Shown here piece after piece: positions 32,453-40,500 of a stretch of 54,608 bases of DNA. The stretch is from the NCBI GenBank assembly GCA_902799955.1, contig CADCCQ010000019.1, positions 1 through 54,608 of the forward strand, written 5' to 3'. The DNA comes from an uncultured bacterium (GTDB lineage Bacteria > Verrucomicrobiota > Kiritimatiellia > RFP12 > UBA1067). Each line of letters opens with the position of its first letter. Within the stretch, counting starts at the first letter, position 1. A program made the translations under genes and the position numbers. The notes beneath the pieces were generated by a model. That model saw nothing but the letters and a program-made list of their open reading frames with translations, was not told where the DNA came from and ran no database searches.

Positions 32453-33940
32453 ATGGGCTCAAAGTACGTGTTGGCACTTGACGCGGGAACGTCCTCAAGC
32501 AGGGCGATCCTGTTCGACCATGGCGGACGCATAGTGTCGGTATCCCAGAGGGAGTTCCGCCAGATATACCCAAGGCCGGGATGGGTGGAGCACGACCCCC
32601 TCGAGATATGGGAGACGCAGCTCGCCGTCGCCCGCGAGGCGCTCGCGAAGGCCGGGGCGGACGCCGCGGACGTCGCCGCGGTAGGCATCACCAACCAGCG
32701 CGAGACGACGGTCGTCTGGAACCGCGAGACTGGCAAGCCCGTCTACAACGCGATCGTCTGGCAGTGCCGCCGCACGAGCGAATACTGCGACGGGCTCAAG
32801 AGCCGCGGGCTTGCGGACACCATCCGCGAGAAGACCGGGCTCGTCCCCGACGCATACTTCTCCGGCACGAAGATACGCTGGATCCTCGAGAACGTCCCCG
32901 GCGCGCGCACGGACGCCGAGGCGGGACGGCTCCTCTTCGGCACCATCGACACATGGCTCGTCTGGAACCTCACCGGAGGGAAGGTCCACGCCACGGACTA
33001 CTCGAACGCATCGCGTACGATGCTCTACGACATCGGAGCGTTGCGGTGGGACGACGACATCCTGCGCGAGTTCGGGATCCCCAAGTCCATGCTACCGCAA
33101 GTGCTTCCGTCAAGCGGAGTCTTCGGCGAGACCGCAGCGGACCTCCTCGGCGCTCCCCTTCCCGTCGCGGGCGTCGCGGGCGACCAGCAGAGCGCCCTCT
33201 TCGGGCAGACGTGCTTCGACGCCGGCGACGCGAAGAACACCTACGGAACGGGATGCTTCATGCTGATGAACACGGGCGACCGGCGCGTTCCCTCGAGGAA
33301 CGGGCTGCTCACGACAATCGCATGGGGCGTAGGCGGCAAGGTGACATACGCGCTCGAGGGCAGCGTGTTCACCGCCGGCGCGGCGATACAGTGGCTGCGC
33401 GACGAGATGGGTCTGCTCGCGCACGCGGCTGATTCTGAGGCAATGGCGAAATCAGTCCCCGACTCGAACGGATGCTACGTTGTGCCCGCCTTCACCGGCC
33501 TCGGCGCGCCGTACTGGGACCAGTACGCGCGCGGCGCGGTCCTCGGCCTAACGCGGGGCGTGAACAGGAACCACGTCGTCCGCGCCACGCTCGAGTCGCT
33601 CGCGTACCAGACCGCCGACGTCCTTGACGCGATGAAGAAGGACGCGGGAATCGCGCTCAACGCCCTGCGCGTCGACGGCGGGGCGTCCGCGAACGACTTC
33701 CTCATGCAGTTCCAGAGCGACGTCATCGGCGTCCCCGTGGAGAGGCCCGAGTGCGTGGAGACGACGGCGCTCGGCGCGGCGTACCTCGCCGGGCTCGCCG
33801 TGGGCTTCTGGGGCGGGCCTTCGGAGCTGAAGGCCAACGTCGGCGGACTCCGCCGCTTCACGCCAGCGATCGGCGACCTCGAGCGCGCCGCCGCCCTTTC
33901 CGGCTGGCACGCCGCCGTCGCCCGCGTCAGAAGCGCATAG
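32453..33940 (+). CDS. glpK: Glycerol kinase
   Basis: This 495-residue FGGY kinase makes glycerol 3-phosphate from glycerol and ATP. Motifs are [108 protein letters not shown] and [17 protein letters not shown]. Length is typical. It is monocistronic, convergent with the UGSC-type gene. No glpF or glpD lies next to it. Confidence 0.96.
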   Translation: MGSKYVLALDAGTSSSRAILFDHGGRIVSVSQREFRQIYPRPGWVEHDPLEIWETQLAVAREALAKAGADAADVAAVGITNQRETTVVWNRETGKPVYNAIVWQCRRTSEYCDGLKSRGLADTIREKTGLVPDAYFSGTKIRWILENVPGARTDAEAGRLLFGTIDTWLVWNLTGGKVHATDYSNASRTMLYDIGALRWDDDILREFGIPKSMLPQVLPSSGVFGETAADLLGAPLPVAGVAGDQQSALFGQTCFDAGDAKNTYGTGCFMLMNTGDRRVPSRNGLLTTIAWGVGGKVTYALEGSVFTAGAAIQWLRDEMGLLAHAADSEAMAKSVPDSNGCYVVPAFTGLGAPYWDQYARGAVLGLTRGVNRNHVVRATLESLAYQTADVLDAMKKDAGIALNALRVDGGASANDFLMQFQSDVIGVPVERPECVETTALGAAYLAGLAVGFWGGPSELKANVGGLRRFTPAIGDLERAAALSGWHAAVARVRSA

Positions 33941-33961
33941 TGAAATCACCATTCGGCGGCA

Positions 33962-33999
33962 AAGGCGATGGACGACCCTACGGGTACATCCGTCGCCTT
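33962..33999 (+). terminator. Stem-loop between convergent glpK and UGSC-type genes
   Basis: AAGGCGATGGA (33962-33972) pairs with TCCGTCGCCTT (33989-33999) with one mismatch around a 16-nt loop that itself has CCCTACGGG. It begins 22 bp after glpK and covers the last codons of the opposite gene. No clear T-run, so termination is only likely by position. Confidence 0.4.
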
Positions 34000-36026
34000 C
34001 TCTGCCATTGGCGCTGATCGCCGCCGTCGGGGCGCCGCGGTCTAGTTCCGTACGGCCTGTCCCCTCTCGCGCCGGTGCGCGGCATCCGTCGCTGCCTGGG
34101 CGGCGGCGTGTCCGGCTTCATGTCGCTTTTGAGTGCAAAGTCGGCAAGCGGCCTGTAGCCGCGTTCCGCCATCAGGGAGTCCCACGCCTTCGGAAGTTCG
34201 ACCTTGACCGTCATGAAGCCGCCGCCGGGGACGCAGAGCTCCTTGTTCCGAGCCGGGTCGCCGGTGACGAGGATCGCGCTCTTGCCGCGCTCCATCGCAG
34301 GGACGGTCTGCATGGGGTCTTTCCCCGTCCATGCCAGCCAAGGCGGAGTCTGCGTCTCTTCCGCGCTCTCGGAATATGCGATGCGCCGCTCGTGGCGCGA
34401 AACCGAATGGGTCGACGGGTCGAACGCGCTTCCGGGATTTCCCCAGTAGTTCGCGAACGCCCTCTCCCCCAGCGGGATGCGGGCGGACTCCACAAGCGCG
34501 TCCTCGAGCGCGCTCTTCGTCTGATATGACTTCGCAAGGTCGCGGGCAACGCCCTCAGTGACGAGGAACGCACGATACGTGCATGGCATTCCGCTCCTGA
34601 CCGCCATCTGCGACTTCTCCGCCGCGTCCCACGCCATCATGTCCTTTATCTTCTCTCCGTCCGCCGTGGCCGGCACGAGGTTGTTGCCCCAGTTGATGGA
34701 CGACGCCGCAGTCAACGTCGAGTCGTTCAGCGAGAAGCCCTGCTGCATGTGGTACGGCTTCCATCCGACCTTCAGCGCGGCGGCGTCGTCCTCAACGAGG
34801 CACCAGGGCATCAGATAGCCGAAAGTCCCCATGCGGTTCTCCTTCACCCGATAGCCGCCGAGGTTGAGCATCGCGAGGTTCAGAAAGCGTCCGAGGACGG
34901 CATTCTTCGGCTCGTTGATCTCGCCCTGCCCACAGTCGAACCCGAGCTGCCGCGCGACGGGGCCGTTGAGCCAGCAGTAGGGTGTCCAGGCGTGGGTCGA
35001 GGCAAGCGGCCGTCGGAAGTCACCGTCCTTCATCGCCTCAACGAACGCAAGGAGGAGCGGCATGAACTCCGGCGGGCACCCCGCCATCACGCCGTTCGCC
35101 GCGACGTGGCGCACGGTCACATCGCGCTGCGCGGGAGGGACCGCGCCCAGCGAATGGTCGGGCTTGAGGTCGGTGAAGCGGAGGAATTCCGCAACGGCCT
35201 TCTCCGTCGGGGGAACTATCGGCAGCCCGTCCGTCCAGCCGGAGTCGAGGAAGATCTGCTGGATTTCGGCCAGGGTGCCGGAGATAGTGTGGTTTGCTGG
35301 CTGTACCACATCCGCCATTTTACACTTTACACTTTCCACTTTACATTCGCCCGTCAGGGCGTTCTTCACCTGCGGCCACAGGACCTTCCGCGTGTTTTCA
35401 ATCAGCTCCTCCCTCGTGTGGCTGGCGAACGCGCCGGGGTACTCCGCGACGGCGAGAGAAGCGAGCCCGGCGGACGCCGCCGCGCTCCTCGCCTGTTTTA
35501 CAAAGCCTGGGGCGGCGATCATCACAGACGGGATTCCAAGCGCCTCGGCGGCGATGCACGAACCCGTCTCCTTCGGCGTGCAGAGTCCGCATCCGCTGTT
35601 GCCCGAAACGACAGCATCGACCTTGAACTCCTTGAGCTTGCGCTGGAACTCGTCCTTCTCGCGGCGCACCACGCCAGGGCGCGGATACGGTCCCGCCGAG
35701 CCGATCTCAGAGAGCAGGTAGACCTTCGCGGTCGGATATTCCGCAAGTATCAGCCTCTTGAGTTCGGGGTGCGTGACGTTCGCCATGAAGCTGCCGCCCA
35801 CGAGCGCGATCGTCTTGCCGGAGAGCGTCGCCAGTCGCGGCGCGGCGCGCATCGGCTCAACCGCCGATTCAGGAACGGGCGACACGACCGAATACGTCGC
35901 CTCGTCCGTCCCCGACGGCGGCGGACACGATCCGTCCCCGCATTCCTGCGCGAACGCGGCGAATGTGAACGCGACAATGACAGTCCCCGCCGCGACTCCA
36001 CACAGACCACACAGAACCCTTTTCAT
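33978..36026 (-). CDS. Exported UGSC-type protein fused to a second conserved domain
   Basis: This 682-residue protein has a signal peptide (about 1-26). Residues 65-225 resemble the UGSC family: KTIALVGGSFMAN, FKVDAVVSGNSGCGLCTPKETGSC (Cys where relatives may have selenocysteine) and GIPSVMIAAPGF. Residues about 240-620 begin SGWTDGLPIVPPTEKAV and contain RDVTVRHVAANGVMAGCPPEFMPLLLAFVEA; this domain is normally a partner of UGSC proteins. The tail (about 640-682) is Arg/Pro-rich. Between the two domains is a repeat-derived CKVESVKCKM. The reaction is not known; a thiol or redox role is inferred from the Cys motif. Confidence 0.65.
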   Translation of the reverse strand: MKRVLCGLCGVAAGTVIVAFTFAAFAQECGDGSCPPPSGTDEATYSVVSPVPESAVEPMRAAPRLATLSGKTIALVGGSFMANVTHPELKRLILAEYPTAKVYLLSEIGSAGPYPRPGVVRREKDEFQRKLKEFKVDAVVSGNSGCGLCTPKETGSCIAAEALGIPSVMIAAPGFVKQARSAAASAGLASLAVAEYPGAFASHTREELIENTRKVLWPQVKNALTGECKVESVKCKMADVVQPANHTISGTLAEIQQIFLDSGWTDGLPIVPPTEKAVAEFLRFTDLKPDHSLGAVPPAQRDVTVRHVAANGVMAGCPPEFMPLLLAFVEAMKDGDFRRPLASTHAWTPYCWLNGPVARQLGFDCGQGEINEPKNAVLGRFLNLAMLNLGGYRVKENRMGTFGYLMPWCLVEDDAAALKVGWKPYHMQQGFSLNDSTLTAASSINWGNNLVPATADGEKIKDMMAWDAAEKSQMAVRSGMPCTYRAFLVTEGVARDLAKSYQTKSALEDALVESARIPLGERAFANYWGNPGSAFDPSTHSVSRHERRIAYSESAEETQTPPWLAWTGKDPMQTVPAMERGKSAILVTGDPARNKELCVPGGGFMTVKVELPKAWDSLMAERGYRPLADFALKSDMKPDTPPPRQRRMPRTGARGDRPYGTRPRRPDGGDQRQWQRRRRMYP
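35317..35348 (-). repeat. AT-rich repeat inserted in frame in the UGSC-type gene
   Basis: On the minus strand the segment is built from GAAAGTGTAAAGTG-type units and encodes CKVESVKCKM (residues about 227-237) inside an otherwise GC-rich gene. Base composition differs sharply from both sides. It falls exactly in the linker between two domains. Confidence 0.7.
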
Positions 36027-36045
36027 TGTCTCATCTCCTTTTTGT

Positions 36046-36168
36046 TTATTCAGATTCAGAATTCAGACAACCGACAAAAACGATTGCCATCTCGAGCATC
36101 TTGTATGTATTCCAGTTCTTCCGCGGGCTCGCGTTGAAGAACATGGCGAATGGTTTGTTGTCTTTCAT
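36046..36168 (-). pseudogene. 5' fragment of a flavodoxin-type reductase gene
   Basis: The frame encodes 40 residues: MKDNKPFAMFFNASPRKNW, then NTYKMLE, then unrelated residues and a stop. The first 26 residues match the start of the copy at 38190 with few changes. The rest of the gene is missing. It marks one end of an 80-bp duplicated segment that flanks the AlbA_2 gene. Confidence 0.75.
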
Positions 36169-36170
36169 TT
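36091..36170. repeat. 80-bp direct repeat, copy A (copy B at 38113-38192)
   Basis: Copies A and B are in the same orientation. The last 49 bases (36122-36170 and 38144-38192) are identical; the first 31 differ at several sites. They carry the start codon and first 26 codons of a flavodoxin-type gene. They enclose the AlbA_2 gene and an HNH gene tail. Confidence 0.85.
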
Positions 36171-36243
36171 CAGTTAATCCTTTTTTTTGTTCGATTGGTC
36201 AATTGATCCTCATGGTCCTCACTCATGTTGAAATGCTTGTGAA

Positions 36244-37683
36244 TTATTCCTCTATAACTTCCCAATGGCCACGGGTCCTACCTACACGACGAATGCGCCC
36301 CTGTTCTTTCAAGGTCTTAATAGCTCTATCAATCGTCGCTCTGGAGACTTTCGCCATCTGAGCCATAACAGGAATCGTACATCGTGGAGCACTCCTTAGA
36401 ATCTGCAATATACGCTGATTCACCTCATTCACCTCACGATTCGCCTCATTCACCTCACGACTCACCTCATCCAACCCATGACTTAGATCAGAATCAGAGG
36501 TTCTTACTCCACCTTTTGAACCTGCCACAGGACGCATAAAAACAGTCTTCGTATATCCGCCCTCGGCGACAATTTGTGGTTCGGGCAAGTTGGCTTTCGC
36601 ACATTCGTCCAACATCAACTTGATTCCCCGTCCCCACGTCTCAACCGTCTTGCGCGAATACATAACCCTCGCGATTGTGGGATTCCGTGGCTCGCTCTTG
36701 TTCCCGGCGCGGAGTTCCGCCATCGTCAAGTTGGACGGGAACATGCCGGGATTGATGATTTCAACTCTGTCGTCATAGATTGCGAGGGAGACGGAACTGC
36801 CGCGCTTGACGTACAGTCGATGTACCAAAGCATTGACGAGCGCCTCACGGAGGGCTTTGGCAGGCACTTCAAGATGTTCCTCCCGATACGTCCCGTTTAT
36901 AACTCCCGACAACGACAAGTGGTTGAAGCAAAACGCCATGCCCGCATCTATTAGCCTGAAGATGTTGCCTGTGACCTGTTTGTTGTCGATGAATATTTGA
37001 TTGTCCTTGCCTTTGAATCTGGCAAGGCGCAGCAGACATTGCATGTAATCCGTGTCTTCTTTGCAGAACAGCACGGCTGCGGCGTTTCGCAACGTACCGT
37101 CCTTCCGTACCTTGAAACCGTCCAAAAGACCGATGACATCATTGATGTCTGTGGAGTCTGGCAACCGTCCCTCCGCCACGCCCATACGAGCCGTTTTGCG
37201 AATCTCGTTCTCGTCAAGGTCGGCAAGGTTCAAATCGGGATTGATTTCAAGTTCCCAGTCGCTTTGGAATCCCTTGCGCTCGGCAAGCATCCGCTCATAC
37301 TCCTCCTGCGGCATTACGGTCGTGGAGGACTGAACTCGCTTATACGGTCTGCCGTCATAGACATACGGACGCATATTGCCACGCTCAACCTTGCAGACTA
37401 TGGCCTTATGAGTCTCATCCACATCAACCCATTCGACGGCGATATCCGCCGCCGGTTCAAACTTGGCGAACACTTCAAATAGTTCACGCTTAGTTTTGTC
37501 GGAAACGAGTTGCCCTGTGACCTTACCATTCTTGCCCACGCCAAAGACAACTGCACCGCCGTCTTTGTTTAGGAACGCGCACAGCGTCTCGCAAGCGTCA
37601 ACTCGCTGACCAGTCGTTTCCTTTACTTCCAGCGTCTCGCCTTCGCCAGACGCCACTATGGATTTCAGTTCCTCAAGGGTCAT
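36244..37683 (-). CDS. AlbA_2/ATPase-domain transcriptional regulator
   Basis: This is 479 residues from the ATG at 37683, which has AGGAGG 7 nt upstream; the longer frame starts before that site. Residues 1-130 are an AlbA_2 domain (EGETLEVKETTGQRVDACETLCAFLNKDGGAVVFGVGKNG). A central GHKL-type ATPase-like region follows (LREALVNALVHRLYVKRGSSVSLAIYDDRVEIINPG, WGRGIKLMLDEC). A repeat linker (EVSREVNEANREVNEVNQ) leads to a winged helix (APRCTIPVMAQMAKVSRATIDRAIKTLKEQGRI...HWEVIEE). Such proteins are common in mobile regions and may regulate themselves or nearby genes. It is bracketed by direct repeats. Confidence 0.82.
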   Translation of the reverse strand: MTLEELKSIVASGEGETLEVKETTGQRVDACETLCAFLNKDGGAVVFGVGKNGKVTGQLVSDKTKRELFEVFAKFEPAADIAVEWVDVDETHKAIVCKVERGNMRPYVYDGRPYKRVQSSTTVMPQEEYERMLAERKGFQSDWELEINPDLNLADLDENEIRKTARMGVAEGRLPDSTDINDVIGLLDGFKVRKDGTLRNAAAVLFCKEDTDYMQCLLRLARFKGKDNQIFIDNKQVTGNIFRLIDAGMAFCFNHLSLSGVINGTYREEHLEVPAKALREALVNALVHRLYVKRGSSVSLAIYDDRVEIINPGMFPSNLTMAELRAGNKSEPRNPTIARVMYSRKTVETWGRGIKLMLDECAKANLPEPQIVAEGGYTKTVFMRPVAGSKGGVRTSDSDLSHGLDEVSREVNEANREVNEVNQRILQILRSAPRCTIPVMAQMAKVSRATIDRAIKTLKEQGRIRRVGRTRGHWEVIEE

Positions 37684-37739
37684 AAGACATCCTCCTGACA
37701 TTCCATATTCTGATTTATTTTACGTAATTGTCGGATTCA

Positions 37740-38190
37740 TTAGAGTAAATTACTTTTGCCGCCATTACACTTCGAACAAAGCGTCTGCAAGTTTTCCAAT
37801 ACCGTTTCCCCTCCTTTTGACCAAGGGAAAATGTGGTCTACATGTAATTCCCCCTCCTTTTGACCAAGGGAAAATGTGGTCTACATGTAATTCGACGCCA
37901 GGATCTTTTGCGGGCGAGCCCAGGACGAGCACGTCCGCCTGGCGCGCGCGCTCGAGGACCGGACGCAGGTCGTCGCGTATCGCGCACACGCCGTTGGTCT
38001 TCGCGTTCTTTAGCTTGCAGGCGAAGCAGCTCTTGCAGCCGGGGAACTTTATGTCGTAAAGGTTGACGAGTTCCGTCTCGGCACCCGCCTCCTCCGCCCC
38101 GGCCTTGGCGGCCTCGAGCATTTTGTGCGTGTTCCAGCCCTTGCGCGGGCTCGCGTTGAAGAACATGGCGAATGGTTTGTTGTCTTTCAT
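37740..38190 (-). pseudogene. Chimera of flavodoxin-type reductase 5' part and HNH endonuclease 3' part
   Basis: From 38190 the frame is an NADPH-dependent FMN-reductase-like flavodoxin: FFNASPRKGWNTHKMLEAAKAGAEEAG, FPGCKSCFACKLKN, ADVLVLGSP. It then passes directly to AKDPGVELHVDHIFPWSKGG, the core of an HNH nuclease. A 43-bp tandem duplication shifts the frame, which stops at 37765. In the other frame the second copy continues as HVDHIFPWSKGGETVLENL, QTLCSKCNGGKSNLL and a stop at 37740, a normal HNH ending. Neither gene is whole. Confidence 0.8.
37808..37893. repeat. Perfect 43-bp tandem duplication in the HNH remnant
   Basis: Units 37808-37850 and 37851-37893 are identical. Each carries the HNH codons for HVDHIFPWSKGG on the minus strand. 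As 43 is not a multiple of 3, the duplication breaks the frame, so it is a fresh inactivating event or a phase-type switch. Confidence 0.95.
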
Positions 38191-38192
38191 TT
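38113..38192. repeat. 80-bp direct repeat, copy B
   Basis: Partner of 36091-36170, same orientation, with the final 49 bases identical. It includes the start codon of the flavodoxin/HNH chimera. Confidence 0.85.
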
Positions 38193-38215
38193 GTTGGTTT
38201 CCTTTCTAAGTCTCC

Positions 38216-38632
38216 TCAGGCATTCCCGATCACTTCCCAATGTCCGCCCTTGTCTGGGCCGACGCGGCGAATGATGCCTAACTGGGACAACTTTCTCAAA
38301 TTCCACTCAACACCGCGAACTGATAGTCCAGTGTCTCTCGCAAGATCTTGACGTGTGGCAAACGGATTCATTCTCAAACATACAACTACTTTCTCGCTTT
38401 TACTCCCAGTTTTCACCACAGTTTTCTCCACAGTTTCCACCACAGTTTTCTCCATGGTTTTCCCCGTAGTTTTCCCCGTAGTTTTCTCCACAGTTTTTTT
38501 CATGCTGCCTGCGATGTCTGCCTTGAACGCCTCGTGGATCGGCAAAATAACCGTCTCGGTCTTGTCCTCCGGATTCGTCGGCACTTCATGCGCCTGCAGC
38601 TCGGAATCGTCAAAAAAACGCTTAATTGGCAT
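38216..38632 (-). CDS. Small winged-helix protein with repeat linker, possible regulator remnant
   Basis: This is 138 residues. The first 40 (MPIKRFFDDSELQAHEVP...) are not recognised. Residues about 43-75 are a Lys/Thr repeat (KKTVEKTTGKTTGKTMEKT) from a 12- to 15-base DNA repeat. The rest is a winged helix (NPFATRQDLARDTGLSVRGVEWNLRKLSQLGIIRRVGPDKGGHWEVIGNA) like the end of the AlbA_2 regulators at 36244 and 45075. It lacks their AlbA_2 and ATPase parts, so it is either a free DNA-binding protein or a broken copy. Confidence 0.55.
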   Translation of the reverse strand: MPIKRFFDDSELQAHEVPTNPEDKTETVILPIHEAFKADIAGSMKKTVEKTTGKTTGKTMEKTVVETVEKTVVKTGSKSEKVVVCLRMNPFATRQDLARDTGLSVRGVEWNLRKLSQLGIIRRVGPDKGGHWEVIGNA

Positions 38633-38886
38633 ACGGCATGTTCCTGCGTTCCCCTGGCTATAGCGCCATGGGGAGTGGTTGTCGCAAATTCTGCGACAAC
38701 CACTCCTTCGTCAAGTTCTCCCTCTGCGAAAATGTTCTTCAAATGTCGGCTGATTGAAGACTTATCAACTTCAAACAACTGTGTCATGGCTAACTGCGTC
38801 AGCCACAATGTTTCATCCTTCAGGACAGCATTCACCTTTACCACCCCTTCAGGCGCAGTGTACAATAAATTTGGAAATTCAGTCAT
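38500..38886 (-). pseudogene. Truncated RhuM-family gene
   Basis: The first 75 residues (VVKVNAVLKDETLWLTQLAMTQLFEVDKSSISRHLKNIFAEGELDEGVVV, then ATTTPHGAI) match the N-terminus of the RhuM/virulence family found in phage and island DNA. From about 38640 the match is lost, and the frame runs through the gene that starts at 38632. Full RhuM proteins are near 330 residues, so most of the gene is missing. Confidence 0.7.
38672..38706. repeat. 15-bp perfect inverted repeat in the RhuM remnant
   Basis: GGAGTGGTTGTCGCA (38672-38686) and its complement (38692-38706) surround a 5-nt loop. It encodes VVVAEFATTTP on the minus strand. It lies just ahead of the point where RhuM similarity ends and may have served as a break or recombination site. 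Confidence 0.7.
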
Positions 38887-38929
38887 TCGTCGTTCTCCGT
38901 TTGTTAATCATTCTTTTCATCACATCCAT

Positions 38930-40069
38930 TTACCCCCCATGTCGCTTGCGTAGGTTACCGACATGACTAGCACGTTGTTCTGGCGTGACAGATGCATCCC
39001 ATTCGCGCAACGCCTCCACAATGTCATTCCTCTCATGCTCTTTCAAAATGGGTGTCGCAAATGATTTTATGTATTCGGCCGCTTGCCGTGAATATATAAC
39101 ACCTTCTGGCATCGGCGTTTTGAATGTGCAATCACCAGTAAACGCAACAACGCCGCGAATATAACCTATCGGGATGCCAAGGTTCTCAGATATCGCAGAA
39201 ATATGTCTGAAATTCTGTCTCATTGGATTTTGAAACGTATTTTTCTCATGATAGATTACCTGTGTCCAAATGCCAGACGATGCATCTGCAAAAATCCATC
39301 CCGTGAAGTTCTTTGTCTCGACTACAAAGACTCCAAACCGCGAGACAACAATATGGTCAATTTGCGTCGTTTCATTGTTCTGTATTGGCAAGTACACATC
39401 GTTGAGAATCGTATATTCATTTTCAGGCAAACCTTTTCTGAGTCGTGACGAAACAATCCATTCGCCTTTTTCTCCTTTGCAGCAATTAGACCATGCGTGT
39501 GTGGTGTCGCAAGGCCGCCTCGGCTTTACCACCAGGGCGATGGCTCCATCGTCATCTCGGGTTTTGCAACTACTTACTTTGTCGTCAATTTGCGTCGTTT
39601 CTTTGCTCTGTATTGGCAAGGGCGTATCGTTGATAATCGTATATTCTTTCTCAGACAATCCTTTTTTAAGTCGTGACGAAACAATCCATTCGCCAATTCT
39701 TCCTTTGTTGAAGCGCAAGAATCCACTTAAGATTGGTAATATAAACAACAGAAGTCCGATAAAAGACCAAATTACCAGATTCCAACCCGACCCATAAATA
39801 ACAGTGCAAACAAAGACAGCCAATCCGCATAAGCTCGTCATGCAGCCCATGCATAGCTCTTTCACCTTTCTTTCTATACCATACTTGTGCCTTTCCATTC
39901 CATGCTTGCGCCTTTTATGGTTCTGAAATCTTCTCCTCCGCTTTGGAATGGACAATTCCAACATCTTCAGGACTACCACAATAACAAGAAACGGCATAAG
40001 AGGTTTCAGTACGATACCAAACGCATCAACTTTCTGTGAAGCCGCCGCAAATAAAACCTCGAATATCAT
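38930..40069 (-). CDS. NERD-domain membrane protein with partial internal duplication
   Basis: This 379-residue protein has three likely membrane helices (about 22-38, 72-90, 98-118). Its NERD domain (nuclease-related) is GEWIVSSRLRKGLPENEYTILNDVYLPIQ, TTQIDHIVVSRFGVFVVETKNFTGWIF, with the Asp and ExK of the nuclease-like fold intact. A second, incomplete copy of the domain start (GEWIVSSRLKKGLSEKEYTIINDTPLPIQ) lies just before it, separated by a GC-rich 30-residue stretch. NERD proteins are linked to DNA processing on plasmids and islands; the precise role is unknown. Confidence 0.75.
   Translation of the reverse strand: MIFEVLFAAASQKVDAFGIVLKPLMPFLVIVVVLKMLELSIPKRRRRFQNHKRRKHGMERHKYGIERKVKELCMGCMTSLCGLAVFVCTVIYGSGWNLVIWSFIGLLLFILPILSGFLRFNKGRIGEWIVSSRLKKGLSEKEYTIINDTPLPIQSKETTQIDDKVSSCKTRDDDGAIALVVKPRRPCDTTHAWSNCCKGEKGEWIVSSRLRKGLPENEYTILNDVYLPIQNNETTQIDHIVVSRFGVFVVETKNFTGWIFADASSGIWTQVIYHEKNTFQNPMRQNFRHISAISENLGIPIGYIRGVVAFTGDCTFKTPMPEGVIYSRQAAEYIKSFATPILKEHERNDIVEALREWDASVTPEQRASHVGNLRKRHGG
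39357..39706. repeat. Direct duplication of about 120 bp in the NERD gene
   Basis: Blocks 39357-39476 and 39586-39706 are similar, with an identical 26-base core (39441-39466 and 39669-39694). The spacer (about 39486-39580) is GC-rich and unlike the flanks. Both reading frames remain open. Confidence 0.8.
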
Positions 40070-40092
40070 AAGACAAAAGTCCCTTGTGATCG

Positions 40093-40500
40093 TTACTTCA
40101 GATACTTCCTCCCCTCGACTTCGGAGAGGATGCGCATTTGCTGGATGGCGATTTCTTTGAGTTTCTTCAACCGCTGCGGCTGGGGAATGCGTGGCTCCTT
40201 GCGGCCACTTCGCTGCGCTCGTGCGCTCGCTCGCCTTGCTCGCTGCGCGGCTTCCCTCCGAAACGCGTTGCGTTTCTGCGGCGCATTCTCATTAATCATG
40301 ACGGCGTTGATGTTCTCCATGTTGGAGATGCAGATGAGCTGGTTGATGGTGGCGTAGTCGCGTTGGTTGCCTTTGAACGTTGGATTGGCGGCCTGCCCTT
40401 TTCTAAACCCCTCGAATCCGAGAGGTTTAGAATCGTCCCTGCTAAACCTACCGAATTCGACAGGTTTGGAATCCAGATTGCACAGGTGACACACCTTCAT
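40093..40500 (-). pseudogene. 3' part of a KilA-N domain gene with inserted repeats
   Basis: Residues about 40-75 (GNQRDYATINQLICISNMENINAVMINE) and 105-135 (PQRLKKLKEIAIQQMRILSEVEGRKYLK) match the C-terminal half of KilA-N phage/island proteins. Between them is a basic GC-rich stretch of about 30 residues (RREAAQRARRASARAQRSGR) absent from the family. Ahead of them are two palindrome-encoded segments (SKPVEFGRF, SKPLGFEGF). The KilA-N domain itself lies apart, at 41392. The ATG overlaps the NYN stop as TAATG, so a product may still be made. Confidence 0.72.
40402..40469. repeat. Pair of related palindromes inside the KilA-N remnant
   Basis: TCTAAACCCCTCG-AATC-CGAGAGGTTTAGA (40402-40431, one mismatch) and CTAAACCTACCG-AATT-CGACAGGTTTGG (40442-40469, imperfect) share the core AAACC...CGAATYCG...GGTTT. 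Each is translated in frame (DSKPLGFEGF, DSKPVEFGRF). They look like one mobile palindromic element in two copies. Confidence 0.7.

Noticed and set aside
35317..35348. AT-rich segment as a promoter or a frameshift
   Set aside because: The frame is continuous through it and no -10/-35 pair oriented toward a gene was found; it is better read as a translated repeat.
34008..36177. Plus-strand frames of 140-460 codons opposite the UGSC-type gene
   Set aside because: They show no family motifs or ribosome sites and mirror the minus-strand gene.
37808..37893. Two 43-bp repeats as a minimal CRISPR
   Set aside because: The copies are directly adjacent with no spacer and encode an HNH core.
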